From Hydrogenophilales bacterium 28-61-23 (GTDB lineage: Bacteria; Pseudomonadota; Gammaproteobacteria; Burkholderiales; Thiobacillaceae), in NCBI GenBank assembly GCA_002281555.1, contig NCGJ01000010.1:196190-260189 (forward strand): a stretch of 64,000 nt of DNA, given 5' to 3'. The notes beneath the pieces are model-generated. The model was given only the letters and a program-made list of their open reading frames with translations, made no database searches and had not been told where the DNA came from. Of the stretch, positions 55,148 to 64,000 are shown piece after piece. Position 1 is the first letter of the stretch. Every line of letters starts with the position of its first letter. The position numbers and the translations under genes are program-made.

Positions 55148-55850
55148 ACGCAGGATCATTGTTGCGCTGGACTATCCGGATGCCGAGGCCGCGCGTCGGT
55201 TTGTGTCTCGCGTCCGGCCTGAGCTCTGCCGGCTCAAGGTGGGCAAGGAGTTGTTCGTCGCGGCCGGGCCGGCCCTGGTCGAGGAGCTGGTCGGGCAGGG
55301 CTACGATGTTTTCCTCGACCTGAAATTTCACGACATCCCCAATACCGTCGCGCAGGCCTGCAAGGCCGCGGCGCGGCTGGGCGTGTGGATGATGAACGTG
55401 CATGCCGCCGGCGGACCGCGCATGTTGTCGGCCGCGCGCGAGGCGCTGGAGTCGTTGCCGGATGGCACGCAACCCCGGCCGTTGCTGATCGCGGTGACGG
55501 TGTTGACCAGCATGGGTGGCGACGAGTTGAAGGCGATAGGCGTGGACGCCGACGCCGAACGGCAGGTTTTGCGCTTGGCCGGATTGACGCGCGATGCCGG
55601 GCTGGACGGCGTGGTCTGTTCCGCGCTTGAGGCGGCGGTTTTGCGCCAGTCCATGGGCCCGGATTTTCGCCTGGTCACGCCAGGTATTCGCCCAGCCGGC
55701 AGCGCCGCCGGCGATCAGACCCGCATACTGACCCCCGCTCAAGCTTTGCGCGCCGGTGCCGATTATCTGGTCATCGGCCGGCCGATTACGCAAGCCGTTG
55801 ATCCTTTGGCTGTTCTGGAATCCATCGTGCGCGAGATTGCGAGCAACTGA
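55140..55850 (+). CDS. pyrF: orotidine 5'-phosphate decarboxylase
   Basis: PyrF makes UMP from OMP in the last step of de novo pyrimidine synthesis. The 236-residue protein has [32 protein letters not shown], and the catalytic segment [11 protein letters not shown] near residue 62 with the essential Asp-Lys-Asp set. The phosphate-loop regions VTPGIRPAG near 180 and [10 protein letters not shown] near 210 follow. All are conserved. It follows lapB directly, as in many proteobacteria. Confidence 0.96.
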   Translation: MTERRIIVALDYPDAEAARRFVSRVRPELCRLKVGKELFVAAGPALVEELVGQGYDVFLDLKFHDIPNTVAQACKAAARLGVWMMNVHAAGGPRMLSAAREALESLPDGTQPRPLLIAVTVLTSMGGDELKAIGVDADAERQVLRLAGLTRDAGLDGVVCSALEAAVLRQSMGPDFRLVTPGIRPAGSAAGDQTRILTPAQALRAGADYLVIGRPITQAVDPLAVLESIVREIASN

Positions 55851-55890
55851 TCGCGCCTATTTTTGAATGATCTAGCGAGGAAATGAAGCC

Positions 55891-57057
55891 ATGAAAATTG
55901 CAATCGCCGGCACCGGCTATGTCGGCCTGTCCAACGCCATCCTGCTCGCGCAGCACAATGAAGTGGTCGCTCTCGACATCGTTCCCGAGAAGATCGAGAT
56001 GCTCAATCGCAAGGTTTCTCCGATAGTCGATACCGAAATCGAGGACTACCTGAGCCACAAACCGCTCAACTTCCGCGCCACGCTCGATAAGCAGGATGCT
56101 TACGCCGGCGCGGATTTCGTCATCATCGCCACGCCGACCGACTACGACACCGAGACCAACTACTTCAATACCAGGTCTGTGGAAGCGGTGATCCGCGACG
56201 TGATGGCGATCAACCCCAAGGCGGTGATGATCCTGAAGTCCACGGTGCCGGTGGGTTACACGGCGAAGCTGAAGGCCCAATTCAACTGCGAAAATCTGAT
56301 CTTCTCGCCCGAGTTTCTGCGTGAAGGCCGCGCCCTCTACGACAATCTGCATCCCTCGCGCATCATCGTCGGCGAGCGTTCGGCGCGCGCCGAGACCTTC
56401 GCGAACCTGCTCAAGCAAGGTGCGGTCAAGCAGGACATCCAGGTGTTGTTCACCGACTCGACCGAGGCCGAGGCGGTCAAACTGTTCTCCAATACCTACC
56501 TCGCCATGCGCGTGGCCTATTTCAACGAACTGGATACCTACGCCGCATCGCATGGCCTGGATACCAAGCAGATCATCCAGGGTGTCAGCCTCGACCCGCG
56601 TATCGGCGACCACTACAACAATCCCTCGTTTGGTTATGGCGGCTACTGTCTGCCGAAAGACACCAAGCAGTTGCTGGCCAACTACTCGGAAGTGCCGCAG
56701 AACCTGATGCGCGCCATCGTCGATTCGAACACCACGCGCAAGGATTTCGTCGCCGACAGCATCCTCAAACGCAAGCCCAATGTCGTTGGCGTACATCGGC
56801 TGATCATGAAAGCCGACTCGGACAATTTCCGCGCTTCCAGCATCCAGGGCATCATGAAGCGGATCAAGGCCAAGGGGATCGAGGTCATCGTTTACGAGCC
56901 GGTGTTGAAGGAAGCCGAGTTCTTCCACTCCAAAGTGGTCAACGATCTGGAAGAGTTCAAACGCCGCTCCGACGTCATCATTGCCAACCGCATCACTGAC
57001 GATCTGCGCGATGTGACGGACAAGGTGTACAGCCGCGACCTGTTCGGCAAGGACTGA
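55891..57057 (+). CDS. ugd: UDP-glucose 6-dehydrogenase
   Basis: The 388-residue protein oxidises UDP-glucose to UDP-glucuronate using two NAD+. It has the Rossmann start [29 protein letters not shown] near residue 113, [13 protein letters not shown] near 136, and the catalytic cysteine in [15 protein letters not shown] near 253. Length is typical of the short Ugd group. A GCGAGGAAA region precedes the ATG. The product feeds capsule or EPS synthesis, compatible with ManC and the PEP-CTERM genes. cysM follows 4 bases later. Confidence 0.94.
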   Translation: MKIAIAGTGYVGLSNAILLAQHNEVVALDIVPEKIEMLNRKVSPIVDTEIEDYLSHKPLNFRATLDKQDAYAGADFVIIATPTDYDTETNYFNTRSVEAVIRDVMAINPKAVMILKSTVPVGYTAKLKAQFNCENLIFSPEFLREGRALYDNLHPSRIIVGERSARAETFANLLKQGAVKQDIQVLFTDSTEAEAVKLFSNTYLAMRVAYFNELDTYAASHGLDTKQIIQGVSLDPRIGDHYNNPSFGYGGYCLPKDTKQLLANYSEVPQNLMRAIVDSNTTRKDFVADSILKRKPNVVGVHRLIMKADSDNFRASSIQGIMKRIKAKGIEVIVYEPVLKEAEFFHSKVVNDLEEFKRRSDVIIANRITDDLRDVTDKVYSRDLFGKD

Positions 57058-57061
57058 TTTC

Positions 57062-57949
57062 ATGTTCAAGAGCATCGAGGATTTCGTCGGCAACACGCCG
57101 CTGGTGCGCTTGAAGAAGCTGCCCGGCGAAACTTCGAACGTTATTCTGGTCAAGCTGGAAGGCAACAACCCGGCCGGGTCGGTGAAGGATCGGCCGGCTT
57201 TGGCGATGATCGCCAAGGCCGAAGCGCGCGGCGAGATCAAACCGGGCGACACTCTGATCGAGGCGACCAGCGGCAATACCGGCATTGCGCTGGCGATGGC
57301 GGCGGCGATCAAGGGTTACAGGATGGTGTTGATCATGCCGGAGCATCTGTCCATCGAGCGCCGTCAGACCATGCGCGCATATGGGGCGGAACTGGTTCTG
57401 GTCAGCAAGGCGGATGGCATGGAAGGCGCGCGCGATCTGGCCGAGAAGATGCAGATGGAAGGCAAGGGCAAAATCCTCGACCAGTTTTCCAACCCGGATA
57501 ACCCGGCCGCGCATTACGAATCGACCGGGCCGGAAATCTGGCGCGATACCGGCGGCAAGGTCACCCACTTCGTCTCCAGCATGGGCACCACCGGCACCAT
57601 CATGGGCTGCTCGCGCTACCTGAAAGAACAGAACCCGGCCATCCAGGTCGTCGGCGTGCAGCCGGAAGAGGGCGCCCAGATTCCCGGCATCCGCAAGTGG
57701 CCGGACGAATACGTGCCTTCTATTTGCGACTACGACCGGGTCGACCGGATGATCTATGTCGGCCAGCCCGAAGCCGAGGAAACCGCGCGTCGATTGGCGG
57801 CGGAAGAAGGCATCTTCGCCGGCATTTCTTCCGGCGGCGCGCTGTATGCGGCGTTGCAGTTGTCGAAGGAAGTGGAAAACGCGGTCATCGTGTCCATCGT
57901 CTGCGACCGGGGCGACCGCTACCTCTCCACCGGGGTGTTTCCGGCCTGA
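57062..57949 (+). CDS. cysM: cysteine synthase B
   Basis: The 295-residue PLP enzyme has FVGNTPLVRLKKLPGE, the PLP lysine in NNPAGSVKDRPALAMI near residue 41, the substrate loop EATSGNTGIALAMAAAIKGY near 68, and the phosphate-binding SSMGTTGTIMG near 173. It makes cysteine (or S-sulfocysteine) from O-acetylserine. The basic-loop residues and length match CysM rather than CysK. It is tightly linked to ugd, 4 bases upstream. Confidence 0.94.
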   Translation: MFKSIEDFVGNTPLVRLKKLPGETSNVILVKLEGNNPAGSVKDRPALAMIAKAEARGEIKPGDTLIEATSGNTGIALAMAAAIKGYRMVLIMPEHLSIERRQTMRAYGAELVLVSKADGMEGARDLAEKMQMEGKGKILDQFSNPDNPAAHYESTGPEIWRDTGGKVTHFVSSMGTTGTIMGCSRYLKEQNPAIQVVGVQPEEGAQIPGIRKWPDEYVPSICDYDRVDRMIYVGQPEAEETARRLAAEEGIFAGISSGGALYAALQLSKEVENAVIVSIVCDRGDRYLSTGVFPA

Positions 57950-57963
57950 AGCGGGGTGGGTGG

Positions 57964-58809
57964 GTGCGTCTTGCGCTGTTTTGCCTCCTGTTTCTTTTTG
58001 CCGCGCAAATCGCCTGCGCTAGCGAGGCAAATCCCGCGCCGCCGCGGTTGCTGCTGGCCAACGTGCTGCGTGAAAGCACCGATGTCACGCAATACTGGGT
58101 CAGCGAAAAACTGGATGGCGCGCGGGCGATATGGAATGGCAAGGAGTTGCATTTCCGTAGCGGTCGGCGGGTATCCGCGCCGGCCTGGTTCACGGAAAAC
58201 TTCCCCGCCCAGCCGCTGGATGGCGAACTCTGGCTGGCTCGCGGCGAGTTTGATCGCCTCTCCGGCATCGTGCGCAAGGAACAAGCGGACGACGCGGAAT
58301 GGCGTTTGGTCCGCTACATGCTGTTCGAACTGCCCGCCGCCCCTGGCACTTTCAGTCAACGCATCGAACAAATGCAGGCCATCGTCGCCAAGGCGCAGAT
58401 TCCTTGGTTACAGGCCATCGAACAATTCCGCGTGAGGGATCGGGAAGAATTGCAGCAGCGTTTGTCGAACGTGCTGAAACAACGCGGCGAAGGCCTGATG
58501 CTGCACCGCGCCGACGCGCTTTACGCCACCGGCCGCAGCGACGATCTCCTCAAGCTGAAACCCTGGCTTGACGCCGAGGCGACTGTGATCGAACACCTGC
58601 CTGGAAAAGGCAAATATCGCGGCATGCTGGGCGCCCTGCGCCTGGAGATGCCGGACGGCAAACGCTTCAACCTGGGCACCGGCTTCAGCGACGCGGTGCG
58701 GCGCAATCCGCCGGCGGTGGGTGCGCTGGTGACTTATCGCTACCGCGAGCTCAATCCAAACGGGATTCCGAGATTTGCCAGTTATTTGCGGGTGCGGGTA
58801 GCGTTTTGA
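57964..58809 (+). CDS. exported ATP-dependent DNA ligase (LigE-like)
   Basis: The 281-residue protein has a signal peptide (VRLALFCLLFLFAAQIACAS; GTG start). The minimal ligase core follows: motif I VSEKLDGARAIW with the adenylated lysine, motif III-like LDGELWLARGEFDR, motif IV EGLMLHR, and motif V LLKLKPWLDAEA, then an OB domain to the end. Such small periplasmic ligases occur in beta- and gammaproteobacteria and are linked to uptake or handling of extracellular DNA. It follows cysM by 14 bases. The GTG start is inferred; ATG alternatives are not present nearby. Confidence 0.86.
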   Translation: MRLALFCLLFLFAAQIACASEANPAPPRLLLANVLRESTDVTQYWVSEKLDGARAIWNGKELHFRSGRRVSAPAWFTENFPAQPLDGELWLARGEFDRLSGIVRKEQADDAEWRLVRYMLFELPAAPGTFSQRIEQMQAIVAKAQIPWLQAIEQFRVRDREELQQRLSNVLKQRGEGLMLHRADALYATGRSDDLLKLKPWLDAEATVIEHLPGKGKYRGMLGALRLEMPDGKRFNLGTGFSDAVRRNPPAVGALVTYRYRELNPNGIPRFASYLRVRVAF

Positions 58810-58958
58810 GTGCTGAACGGTAGGCTTGGATACCGAACCTTCACGTGTCGGAGGCGCGACTGACTTGTTTTTCGGCCACAAGAGCCGTTCGAGGTAGTAC
58901 ACGTCAGATCGTGTGAATGGCGGCTTTGGGGAAAGCGAGTATCGGACCGGAGCCAGTC

Positions 58959-59579
58959 TCAGAGTTTCGGAATACGGATGGTCCGGCTGATCATCAACGA
59001 GCCGGACAACGCAAACAGCAGCACGAGGGGGTGGAATTGCCAGGGACCGAGGTGAATCATGCCGAGCCAGAGTTGGTCGCCGATGTCGCCGTAGGCTGCG
59101 GCGATGGCTATGGCGATGACAGGCAGCAGTGATGTCGGAATCGGCGTGCCTTCGAAGTATTTCACCTTGTCGCTGCCCTGGGCCAGGGCTTCGGCAGTGA
59201 CGTTGTAGCGGGCCAGGCGACTCACACCGCAGGCGACGAAGTAGACCAGGATCACCCGATCCCACAGCCCGTCCATGCCGGCGCCGAAGGCGATGGCGGC
59301 CGGGGCGACGCCGAAGGAGATCACGTCGGCCAGGGAATCCAGGTCGCCGCCCAGGGCCGAGGTCTGCTTGCGCCAGCGGGCGACGCGGCCATCCAGTACA
59401 TCCAGCACCAGCGCCACGGGAATCAGGGCACAGGCAATGAACAGGTGGCACACGTCATGGCTGCGCAGGTAGCTCATCATGGCGAACAGCGCGCCGACAC
59501 CGCAGGCGGCATTACCCAGCGTGAGCCAGTCCGCGAGATGAAATTCGCGGATCATCGAGAAATGCTTTTCATGGGTCAT
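58959..59579 (-). CDS. pssA: CDP-diacylglycerol-serine O-phosphatidyltransferase
   Basis: The 206-residue membrane enzyme makes phosphatidylserine from CDP-diacylglycerol and serine. It has the CDP-alcohol phosphatidyltransferase motif spread over LDGRVARWRKQTSALGGDLD and SLADVISFG (residues about 61-90), which supplies D-G-x2-A-R-x8-G-x3-D-x3-D. About six hydrophobic segments follow. Its ATG overlaps the stop of the DUF3943 gene (ATGA), so they form an operon. A decarboxylase gene is not adjacent. Confidence 0.92.
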   Translation of the reverse strand: MTHEKHFSMIREFHLADWLTLGNAACGVGALFAMMSYLRSHDVCHLFIACALIPVALVLDVLDGRVARWRKQTSALGGDLDSLADVISFGVAPAAIAFGAGMDGLWDRVILVYFVACGVSRLARYNVTAEALAQGSDKVKYFEGTPIPTSLLPVIAIAIAAAYGDIGDQLWLGMIHLGPWQFHPLVLLFALSGSLMISRTIRIPKL

Positions 59580-61240
59580 GGGGTGGAATCCTTGAGTGGC
59601 CGCAGCGAAGCGGCCTCACGCCATTCCACCGCGCCGGACTTGTCGCCGCCGAAGTAGTAGGTGTAGAGCAGGCTCAGGGTTTTTACCGTCTGCTGCGTGT
59701 CGGCGATGTCGGGATAGCGCGCATTGCGCCGGGACTCGTTGTACCTGAGGGTGACGGCGTGAGGTCCGCGGACGCGAACGGTGAGCGCCGCGTCGCCGCG
59801 GAAGATCCGCTCCGAGCCGCGATCCTCGGTGGAGGCCACATCGCTGACATAGTAGGAGCGTGCCGTCATATCGAGGACGGCACGCTTGCCGAACATGAGG
59901 CGGAATGCCAGGAGCGCCTGGGGCGTGGCGCCGTAGTGGTAATCGCGTTCCCCCAAGCCGTGGATGGTGCCGGCCGCGCCGTAGCCCAGTCCCGCGAGGG
60001 CGGTGCCCTGGAGCGCCACGGACGGGGAAAGCCACCACTGTGCGGTGGTCCCGAGGGAGAGCGCCGTGCTCGAAACGCGGAAGATCTGCGGCGAGATGTA
60101 GTCATAGGTTCCATAGAGGCCCCAGATGCCGCGATAGTCGTCCCCTACCGCGTACTCCTTTCCCACCAGGAGACCGCGGCTCATGATGTTCTCGAAAGTG
60201 GTGGCGGTGTTGGCGGTGAATTCGAAATCGAAGTAGTCGAATGGCCGCGTATAGCGATAGCCGGGCTTGCCGGGCAGCCCGTAGGACATGTGAAAGTCGG
60301 CGCTCACCGCATGGCGTTTCACTTTCTGTGACATGGCCTCGTCGAACACGTTGTCGACCTTGTCCCAGCCCAGCCGCATATAGGAATATGTAGCGGGATG
60401 GCGGCTGTCGAACACCGAACGGAACCGGTTGCCGAAGGCGAGCCGGGTGAATCCGAGGGATGGGGAAATGATCGCGGCGCCCAGTTCGCGCATGACGCCG
60501 GGCGCGTTGCCGCCACCCCCGCCGCCCCCTTCGAGCAACAGGCTCGCCATCCGGAACAGCGGTTCACCCAGGAAAGTCCCGCCGAAGCCGGTGGTGACCA
60601 GGTCATTGATGGAGGGGGCGCCGGTTTCCCCCGCGATCTCCCAGAGCAGGCTGCCGCCGAAGGTATAGCCGAGGGATTCCCAGTAATCGTGGCCGGTCGA
60701 GCGCGCCAGGCCGAAGTAGACAGACCCCTGATACGGATGCATGAACTGGTTCACGGCGAACGGGTCGGTATCCACCACCCACCTGCCGCTCAAATTGTCC
60801 CGGACCGATTGCAGCGTGCTGCCGTACACCGCCTTGTCGATGAAGTAGTAGTTGAATCGATTGAGCAGGAGGTTGAATCCCACTATTTCTACCGCCGGGA
60901 TGAGTTCGCTCGTGCCGGCCGCTTTTGTTCCTAATCGTTTCGGCTCCTGTGGATTAGTGTCGGCTGTCGTGGCATCTGCGTGGCCTAAACCGTGCGTGGC
61001 AGCGTCGAAATTCTGCGCAAGAAAATATTGTTCGTGCCGGTCGAGCGTTAACGGCAAGGAATAATCAAACGTGGCCGGGATGAACTCGCTGTCATCCGCC
61101 TCGGCTCCCTCGGCAAGGACAGTACCTGGAGCCATGAGCGCAAACACGAGAGCGGCCCCGCGCAACACGATTCCCAACCCGCCATTACGCACAGTCTGGC
61201 CACTGTCCCGTACCTCGAACATGGCTCGTGGCGTCTTCAT
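59576..61240 (-). CDS. DUF3943-containing exported protein
   Basis: The 554-residue protein has a signal peptide (LGIVLRGAALVFALMAPGTV, cleavage about LAEGA). A DUF3943 region follows at about residues 150-270: VDTDPFAVNQFMHPYQGSVY, then FGLARSTGHDYWESLGYTFG and INDLVTTGFGGTFLGEPLFR. The C-terminal half alternates aromatic strands and ends YTYYFGGDKS, suggesting an outer-membrane barrel or a lipoprotein-associated beta protein. A poly-Gly run, LLEGGGGGGGNAPG, lies near 275. The MKTPRAMFE start was chosen for the signal. It is co-transcribed with pssA. Confidence 0.78.
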   Translation of the reverse strand: MKTPRAMFEVRDSGQTVRNGGLGIVLRGAALVFALMAPGTVLAEGAEADDSEFIPATFDYSLPLTLDRHEQYFLAQNFDAATHGLGHADATTADTNPQEPKRLGTKAAGTSELIPAVEIVGFNLLLNRFNYYFIDKAVYGSTLQSVRDNLSGRWVVDTDPFAVNQFMHPYQGSVYFGLARSTGHDYWESLGYTFGGSLLWEIAGETGAPSINDLVTTGFGGTFLGEPLFRMASLLLEGGGGGGGNAPGVMRELGAAIISPSLGFTRLAFGNRFRSVFDSRHPATYSYMRLGWDKVDNVFDEAMSQKVKRHAVSADFHMSYGLPGKPGYRYTRPFDYFDFEFTANTATTFENIMSRGLLVGKEYAVGDDYRGIWGLYGTYDYISPQIFRVSSTALSLGTTAQWWLSPSVALQGTALAGLGYGAAGTIHGLGERDYHYGATPQALLAFRLMFGKRAVLDMTARSYYVSDVASTEDRGSERIFRGDAALTVRVRGPHAVTLRYNESRRNARYPDIADTQQTVKTLSLLYTYYFGGDKSGAVEWREAASLRPLKDSTP

Positions 61241-61384
61241 GAAGTCCTGTGTGCCTGAAACATTCGGCTGGCAGGCCTGTTTTGTGGCGTGCATTTGGCA
61301 TCCTAAGTCGGTCGATAGCGGGTATATCCGCCGGGTTCCGGACTGCTCCGGGCCAGCAGGGTCTCCCGCCTCCAACCAGAAGAC

Positions 61385-61711
61385 CTAATCCTTCTTGATT
61401 TTGATTTTGCTGATTACCGAGGTTACGCCTTCGGTTCCTTGTGCGATTGCGACTGCTTTGTCCGCCATTTCCTGGGTTCTGACATTGCCGCTCAGCACCA
61501 CCGCGCCCTTGTTGTCGGTATCGACCTTGACATGCAGCAGAGTACGCATCTTTTCCTCAGCCAGCTTGGCCTTGATTTTGGTCGTGATGACCGAGTCCTT
61601 GACGAATGCCATGGGGTGTGAACGATCCGAGTCCGCATCTTCTGCATGGGCAATAACGGGGCCGAGCAAGCAGCCGATGACCAAACAGCTTGTCGCGAGT
61701 TTGCTTTTCAT
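61385..61711 (-). CDS. exported BON-domain protein
   Basis: The 108-residue protein has a signal peptide (cleavage about VIAHA-E) and one BON domain: DSVITTKIKAKLAEEKMRTL, VKVDTDNKGAVVLSGNVRTQ, then EMADKAVAIAQGTEGVTSVI. BON proteins of the OsmY type are periplasmic and stress-induced. AGAGGA precedes the ATG. A palindrome at 61774-61787 lies upstream and may be an operator. Confidence 0.85.
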   Translation of the reverse strand: MKSKLATSCLVIGCLLGPVIAHAEDADSDRSHPMAFVKDSVITTKIKAKLAEEKMRTLLHVKVDTDNKGAVVLSGNVRTQEMADKAVAIAQGTEGVTSVISKIKIKKD

Positions 61712-62112
61712 GTTTGTCCTCTTTGTAACGGGATATGGAATTCGCATGTTCACGCTGCCTCGCGTAACGATCTGTACGCTGTCGTACATAAGCAGGCAAT
61801 AAAATTCGGCAAGCGTCACAAGTGGCTCTAAGGTGGCGTCCTCGTATTCGGGTCAGGCCGGGTACGTTGGCGCAGCGCTGGACTTCCAGATTGGATGTCT
61901 GCCCGCCGCCGCGATCACAGATACGGGTGCTCGCGACTGCGCCCGTGACAGCACCACCGGCAATGACCATATCCCTGCCGCTTGCCTGACTTAAGTTCGG
62001 CAGCGCACAGAATCATCTGTGCCTTTCAGCGCAATGTGGAAACCGGTAGTGCTTGAAGCGGATTACTTCTTGTACGTCGGCCTCCGTTCCATTTTTTTGC
62101 GCGGAATTCGCC
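61712..62112. other. intergenic region upstream of the BON and DUF5329 genes
   Basis: This 401-base divergent region holds the palindrome at 61774-61787 and no supported gene. The frames on either strand give Cys/Arg-rich peptides with no family match. I saw no clear promoter other than AT-rich patches near 61795. Confidence 0.4.
61774..61787. promoter_or_regulatory. palindrome GTACG-N4-CGTAC upstream of the BON gene
   Basis: GTACG, CTGT and CGTAC form a perfect 5-bp inverted repeat about 63 bases upstream of the BON ATG, in a position suited to an operator. The regulator is not known. Confidence 0.4.
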
Positions 62113-62484
62113 ATGATTAAACGAGTTATTGTGATGCTGCTCGCTTTGCTATCCGTTGCCCATGCGGAGCCCCCGGCTGCTGTGCAAGCAGAAGTCAATT
62201 TTCTGCTTGGCTATGTCGAGGGGTCCGGATGTGCGTTTTATCGCAACGGCACTTGGCACGATTCGAAAGAGGCACAGGCGCATTTGCGCGACAAGTACCA
62301 ATGGTTGGCGGCAAGAAATCTGATTAACACCGCTGAAGATTTTATTGAACGCGCTGCCAAGCAAAGCAGTTTTACCGGTCGGGCTTATAAGGTGAAATGT
62401 AATGGTGGCCCGACGATTACGACTAACCAGTGGTTGCGTGACGAACTAACGCTCATGCGTACTGATGGGCATTTAAAAAACTAA
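62113..62484 (+). CDS. DUF5329 exported protein
   Basis: The 123-residue protein has a short signal peptide (MIKRVIVMLLALLSVAHA) and the DUF5329 pattern: VNFLLGYVEGSGCAFYRNGT, then WHDSKEAQAHLRDKYQWL and the second cysteine in YKVKCNGGPTITTNQWL. The two cysteines could pair in the periplasm. The function is unknown. It is more AT-rich than its neighbours and stands alone. Confidence 0.8.
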   Translation: MIKRVIVMLLALLSVAHAEPPAAVQAEVNFLLGYVEGSGCAFYRNGTWHDSKEAQAHLRDKYQWLAARNLINTAEDFIERAAKQSSFTGRAYKVKCNGGPTITTNQWLRDELTLMRTDGHLKN

Positions 62485-62761
62485 GGCACTCGGATTCCAG
62501 CACGTCGGGACAGCAGTTCGTCTGTCCTCACTCAGCCGAACACCATGCGTCAATCATATCTTCAGCCCACCCAAACCATTAGCCGATCACGCCCCGGTCA
62601 GCTATGTGGACAGGATATGAGCGCCTTGATCTGTCAGGGGAGTCGCTGCAGAGGAAACCACTGATCGCAGTGGACACGAATCCCGGGGCACGGTGTCATT
62701 GCATGAATAGGGGGCCAGTCGGAATGGATGTCTCCAGAATCGAAGATCCTGACGGAGCAAG

Positions 62762-63574
62762 ATGCAAATGAACCCTACTCTCCCAAGATGGATCCCCTCT
62801 TCAGTCGGGATCCGATCCACTACCTTCGTACTTGCTTTGATTGTGCCGCTGGCTGCCCTAGCAGAGCTCTCAAATGAACCCCTGCTCGGACCTGGCCTGC
62901 GCTCGCGGCCAGCCTACGATGGTTCGGATTCTCAACAGGGGGAACTGGTTCCGGTTGTCCGCCACTTCGGCCAGCCCTGGTTCGCGCGCTCGACCCAGGG
63001 CGTGCTCGAGGGCGGCGTCCGGATGGAACCTGCACCGGGGCTCCATGCCGGCGCGCAACTGGCCTACGAGCCCGGGCGTCAAACGAGCGAATCCGATTTC
63101 CTCAAGAATCACGGCGTCACGGGTGTTGACCGTGGCGCATCGGTCGGCGCGCATCTTGAATGGGACCACTCCTTCGGCCCCATGCCGATCACCCTGCTCG
63201 CGCGGGTGCGGCAGCACACCGACGCTGATCGCGGCGCCCAGGCCGACTTTCGCCTCAGCGCAGGGGGCTACCAGAGCGGACGCTTCGCTGCGGGCGTGTT
63301 TACGCAAGGCACATGGGCGAACACGAAATCGACTGGCTCTTTCTACGACATTACGCCGCAGCAGTCAGTCGCCACCGGCTTGCCGGCGTTCAGTGCTGAA
63401 AGCGGCTGGTTGTTCGCGAGCTTCGGTGTCCTCTGGTCGGTCGACCTGAATAAGAACTGGGTTGTGGTCGGCAACCTGGAATCGCGACACCTGCTTGGCG
63501 ATGCCTCCCGCAGCCCGCTTGCGGAACGCGATTCGAATTTCTATACGAGCGCGGGCCTCGCCTATCGTTATTGA
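62762..63574 (+). CDS. MipA/OmpV-family outer-membrane protein
   Basis: The 270-residue protein has a signal peptide (cleavage about AALAE) and the MipA/OmpV profile: an early LGPGLRSRPAYDGSDSQQGE, alternating amphipathic strands (GVRMEPAPGLHAGAQLAYEP) and a late DLNKNWVVVGNLESRHLLGD, ending in the terminal strand YTSAGLAYRY with an aromatic last residue typical of barrels. The family includes murein-scaffold interactors and porin-like proteins. The start follows CGGAGCAAG. Confidence 0.85.
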   Translation: MQMNPTLPRWIPSSVGIRSTTFVLALIVPLAALAELSNEPLLGPGLRSRPAYDGSDSQQGELVPVVRHFGQPWFARSTQGVLEGGVRMEPAPGLHAGAQLAYEPGRQTSESDFLKNHGVTGVDRGASVGAHLEWDHSFGPMPITLLARVRQHTDADRGAQADFRLSAGGYQSGRFAAGVFTQGTWANTKSTGSFYDITPQQSVATGLPAFSAESGWLFASFGVLWSVDLNKNWVVVGNLESRHLLGDASRSPLAERDSNFYTSAGLAYRY

Positions 63575-63857
63575 AGTGCAGGCAGAACGGTCCAATGCCA
63601 TCAAGCTCACTGATGGGATGCCTCATTCAGGGGAAAGGGTTGCCGTGATAGCTCCGTCATTGCCACTACTTAACGCGGCGTGTTATTCCTTCATGTGCCT
63701 GCCTTGCCATCACAAACATGTCTAACGCATCGCATTACTCCAACACCTCCGAGAAAAGCATGCTCATGCCTCACCCGCAGTCGCGGATATCCCGGAAATT
63801 TGATCTGCAACCATTCAACGCACCGTTACTTTTGGAAGGCGTCAGTCGGGGCACGCG

Positions 63858-64000
63858 TGATCTTTGAATTCATCGAAGACATCGTGAAGATGGCGCTTAT
63901 CGTCGCCTGCCTTTATTTTGTCCTGGGTGAGGCTGCGCGCCGCATGCAACCAGCATGGTCTGAACCCATAGGGAAGCACCGTTTGATCACGCTATGGGTG
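63858..64000 (+). CDS. membrane protein, 3' end outside the window
   Basis: A GTG at 63858 opens a frame of 47 codons to the window end: VIFEFIEDIVKMALIVACLY, then FVLGEAARRMQPAWSEP and a further hydrophobic start, RLITLWV. It looks like the N-terminus of an inner-membrane protein, perhaps a PAP2-type phosphatase, but no signature is visible. No strong ribosome site is seen. Confidence 0.4.

Noticed and set aside
61557-61970. Minus-strand 137-codon frame beyond the BON gene start
   Set aside because: Cys/Arg-rich with no family match; it overlaps the BON gene in another frame.
62485-62761. Gene or RNA in the gap before the OmpV-like gene
   Set aside because: No open frame with support and no strong hairpin with a T-run.

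Overview
The window is GC-rich and gene-dense, with about 60 genes on both strands. It looks like a betaproteobacterium, perhaps of the Nitrosomonadales/Rhodocyclales type. The reasons are the lapA-lapB-pyrF block, the orn / M48 protease / pterin dehydratase / rsgA block, DbpA, an FlgA and MCP with a sigma28-like promoter, polyphosphate kinase, and at least six PEP-CTERM proteins, which are exosortase substrates found in EPS-forming Gram-negatives. The exosortase itself is not in the window. No rRNA, tRNA, CRISPR array or intact transposase was seen.

Layout. 1-10068: housekeeping genes (YajL, CBS protein, DsrE-like protein, RsgA, pterin dehydratase, a small cytochrome c, M48 protease, Orn, glucan phosphorylase, CrcB/DUF190, TauE). 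Two copies of a small palindromic repeat lie here. 10156-12645: a minus-strand PEP-CTERM run ending in a truncated DNRLRE-type gene, then a broken MazF remnant. 12881-17567: DbpA, a PDZ protein, an SseB-like pair and a GlcD-type FAD oxidase. 17718-26140: a signalling island of a PilZ-like protein, CBS-GGDEF-EAL, HAMP-PAS-GGDEF-EAL translationally coupled to a solute-binding lipoprotein, a GIY-YIG protein and a further GGDEF protein. 26212-28712: FlgA and a chemoreceptor. 28817-31655: a TolC-like lipoprotein coupled to a multicopper oxidase. 31774-33963: a repeat-bearing periplasmic protein and two toxin-antitoxin modules, one frameshifted. 34037-39196: three tandem PEP-CTERM genes below a LuxR-type regulator. 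39403-45696: ManC, CYTH-CHAD divergent from Ppk1, a PilH-like response regulator and a small unknown gene.

45890-53655 is the most unusual part. It is a decaying Rhs (polymorphic toxin) locus: a long Rhs gene broken by a 56-base deletion, its displaced toxin tip with a candidate immunity gene, an orphan tip interrupted by a GGGGACAGA-type palindrome and followed by a 52-residue membrane protein, a near-identical second Rhs fragment with a different tip, and a third Rhs fragment fused in frame to a PEP-CTERM protein. A 59-base direct repeat brackets the last two fragments, and its right copy ends just upstream of the lapA promoter.

53712-64000 returns to core genes: LapA, LapB, PyrF, UDP-glucose dehydrogenase, CysM, an exported ATP-dependent DNA ligase, PssA with a DUF3943 outer-membrane protein, a BON protein, a DUF5329 protein, a MipA/OmpV protein and a gene cut by the window end. 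Calls rest on motifs and family knowledge read by eye; no database search was run.
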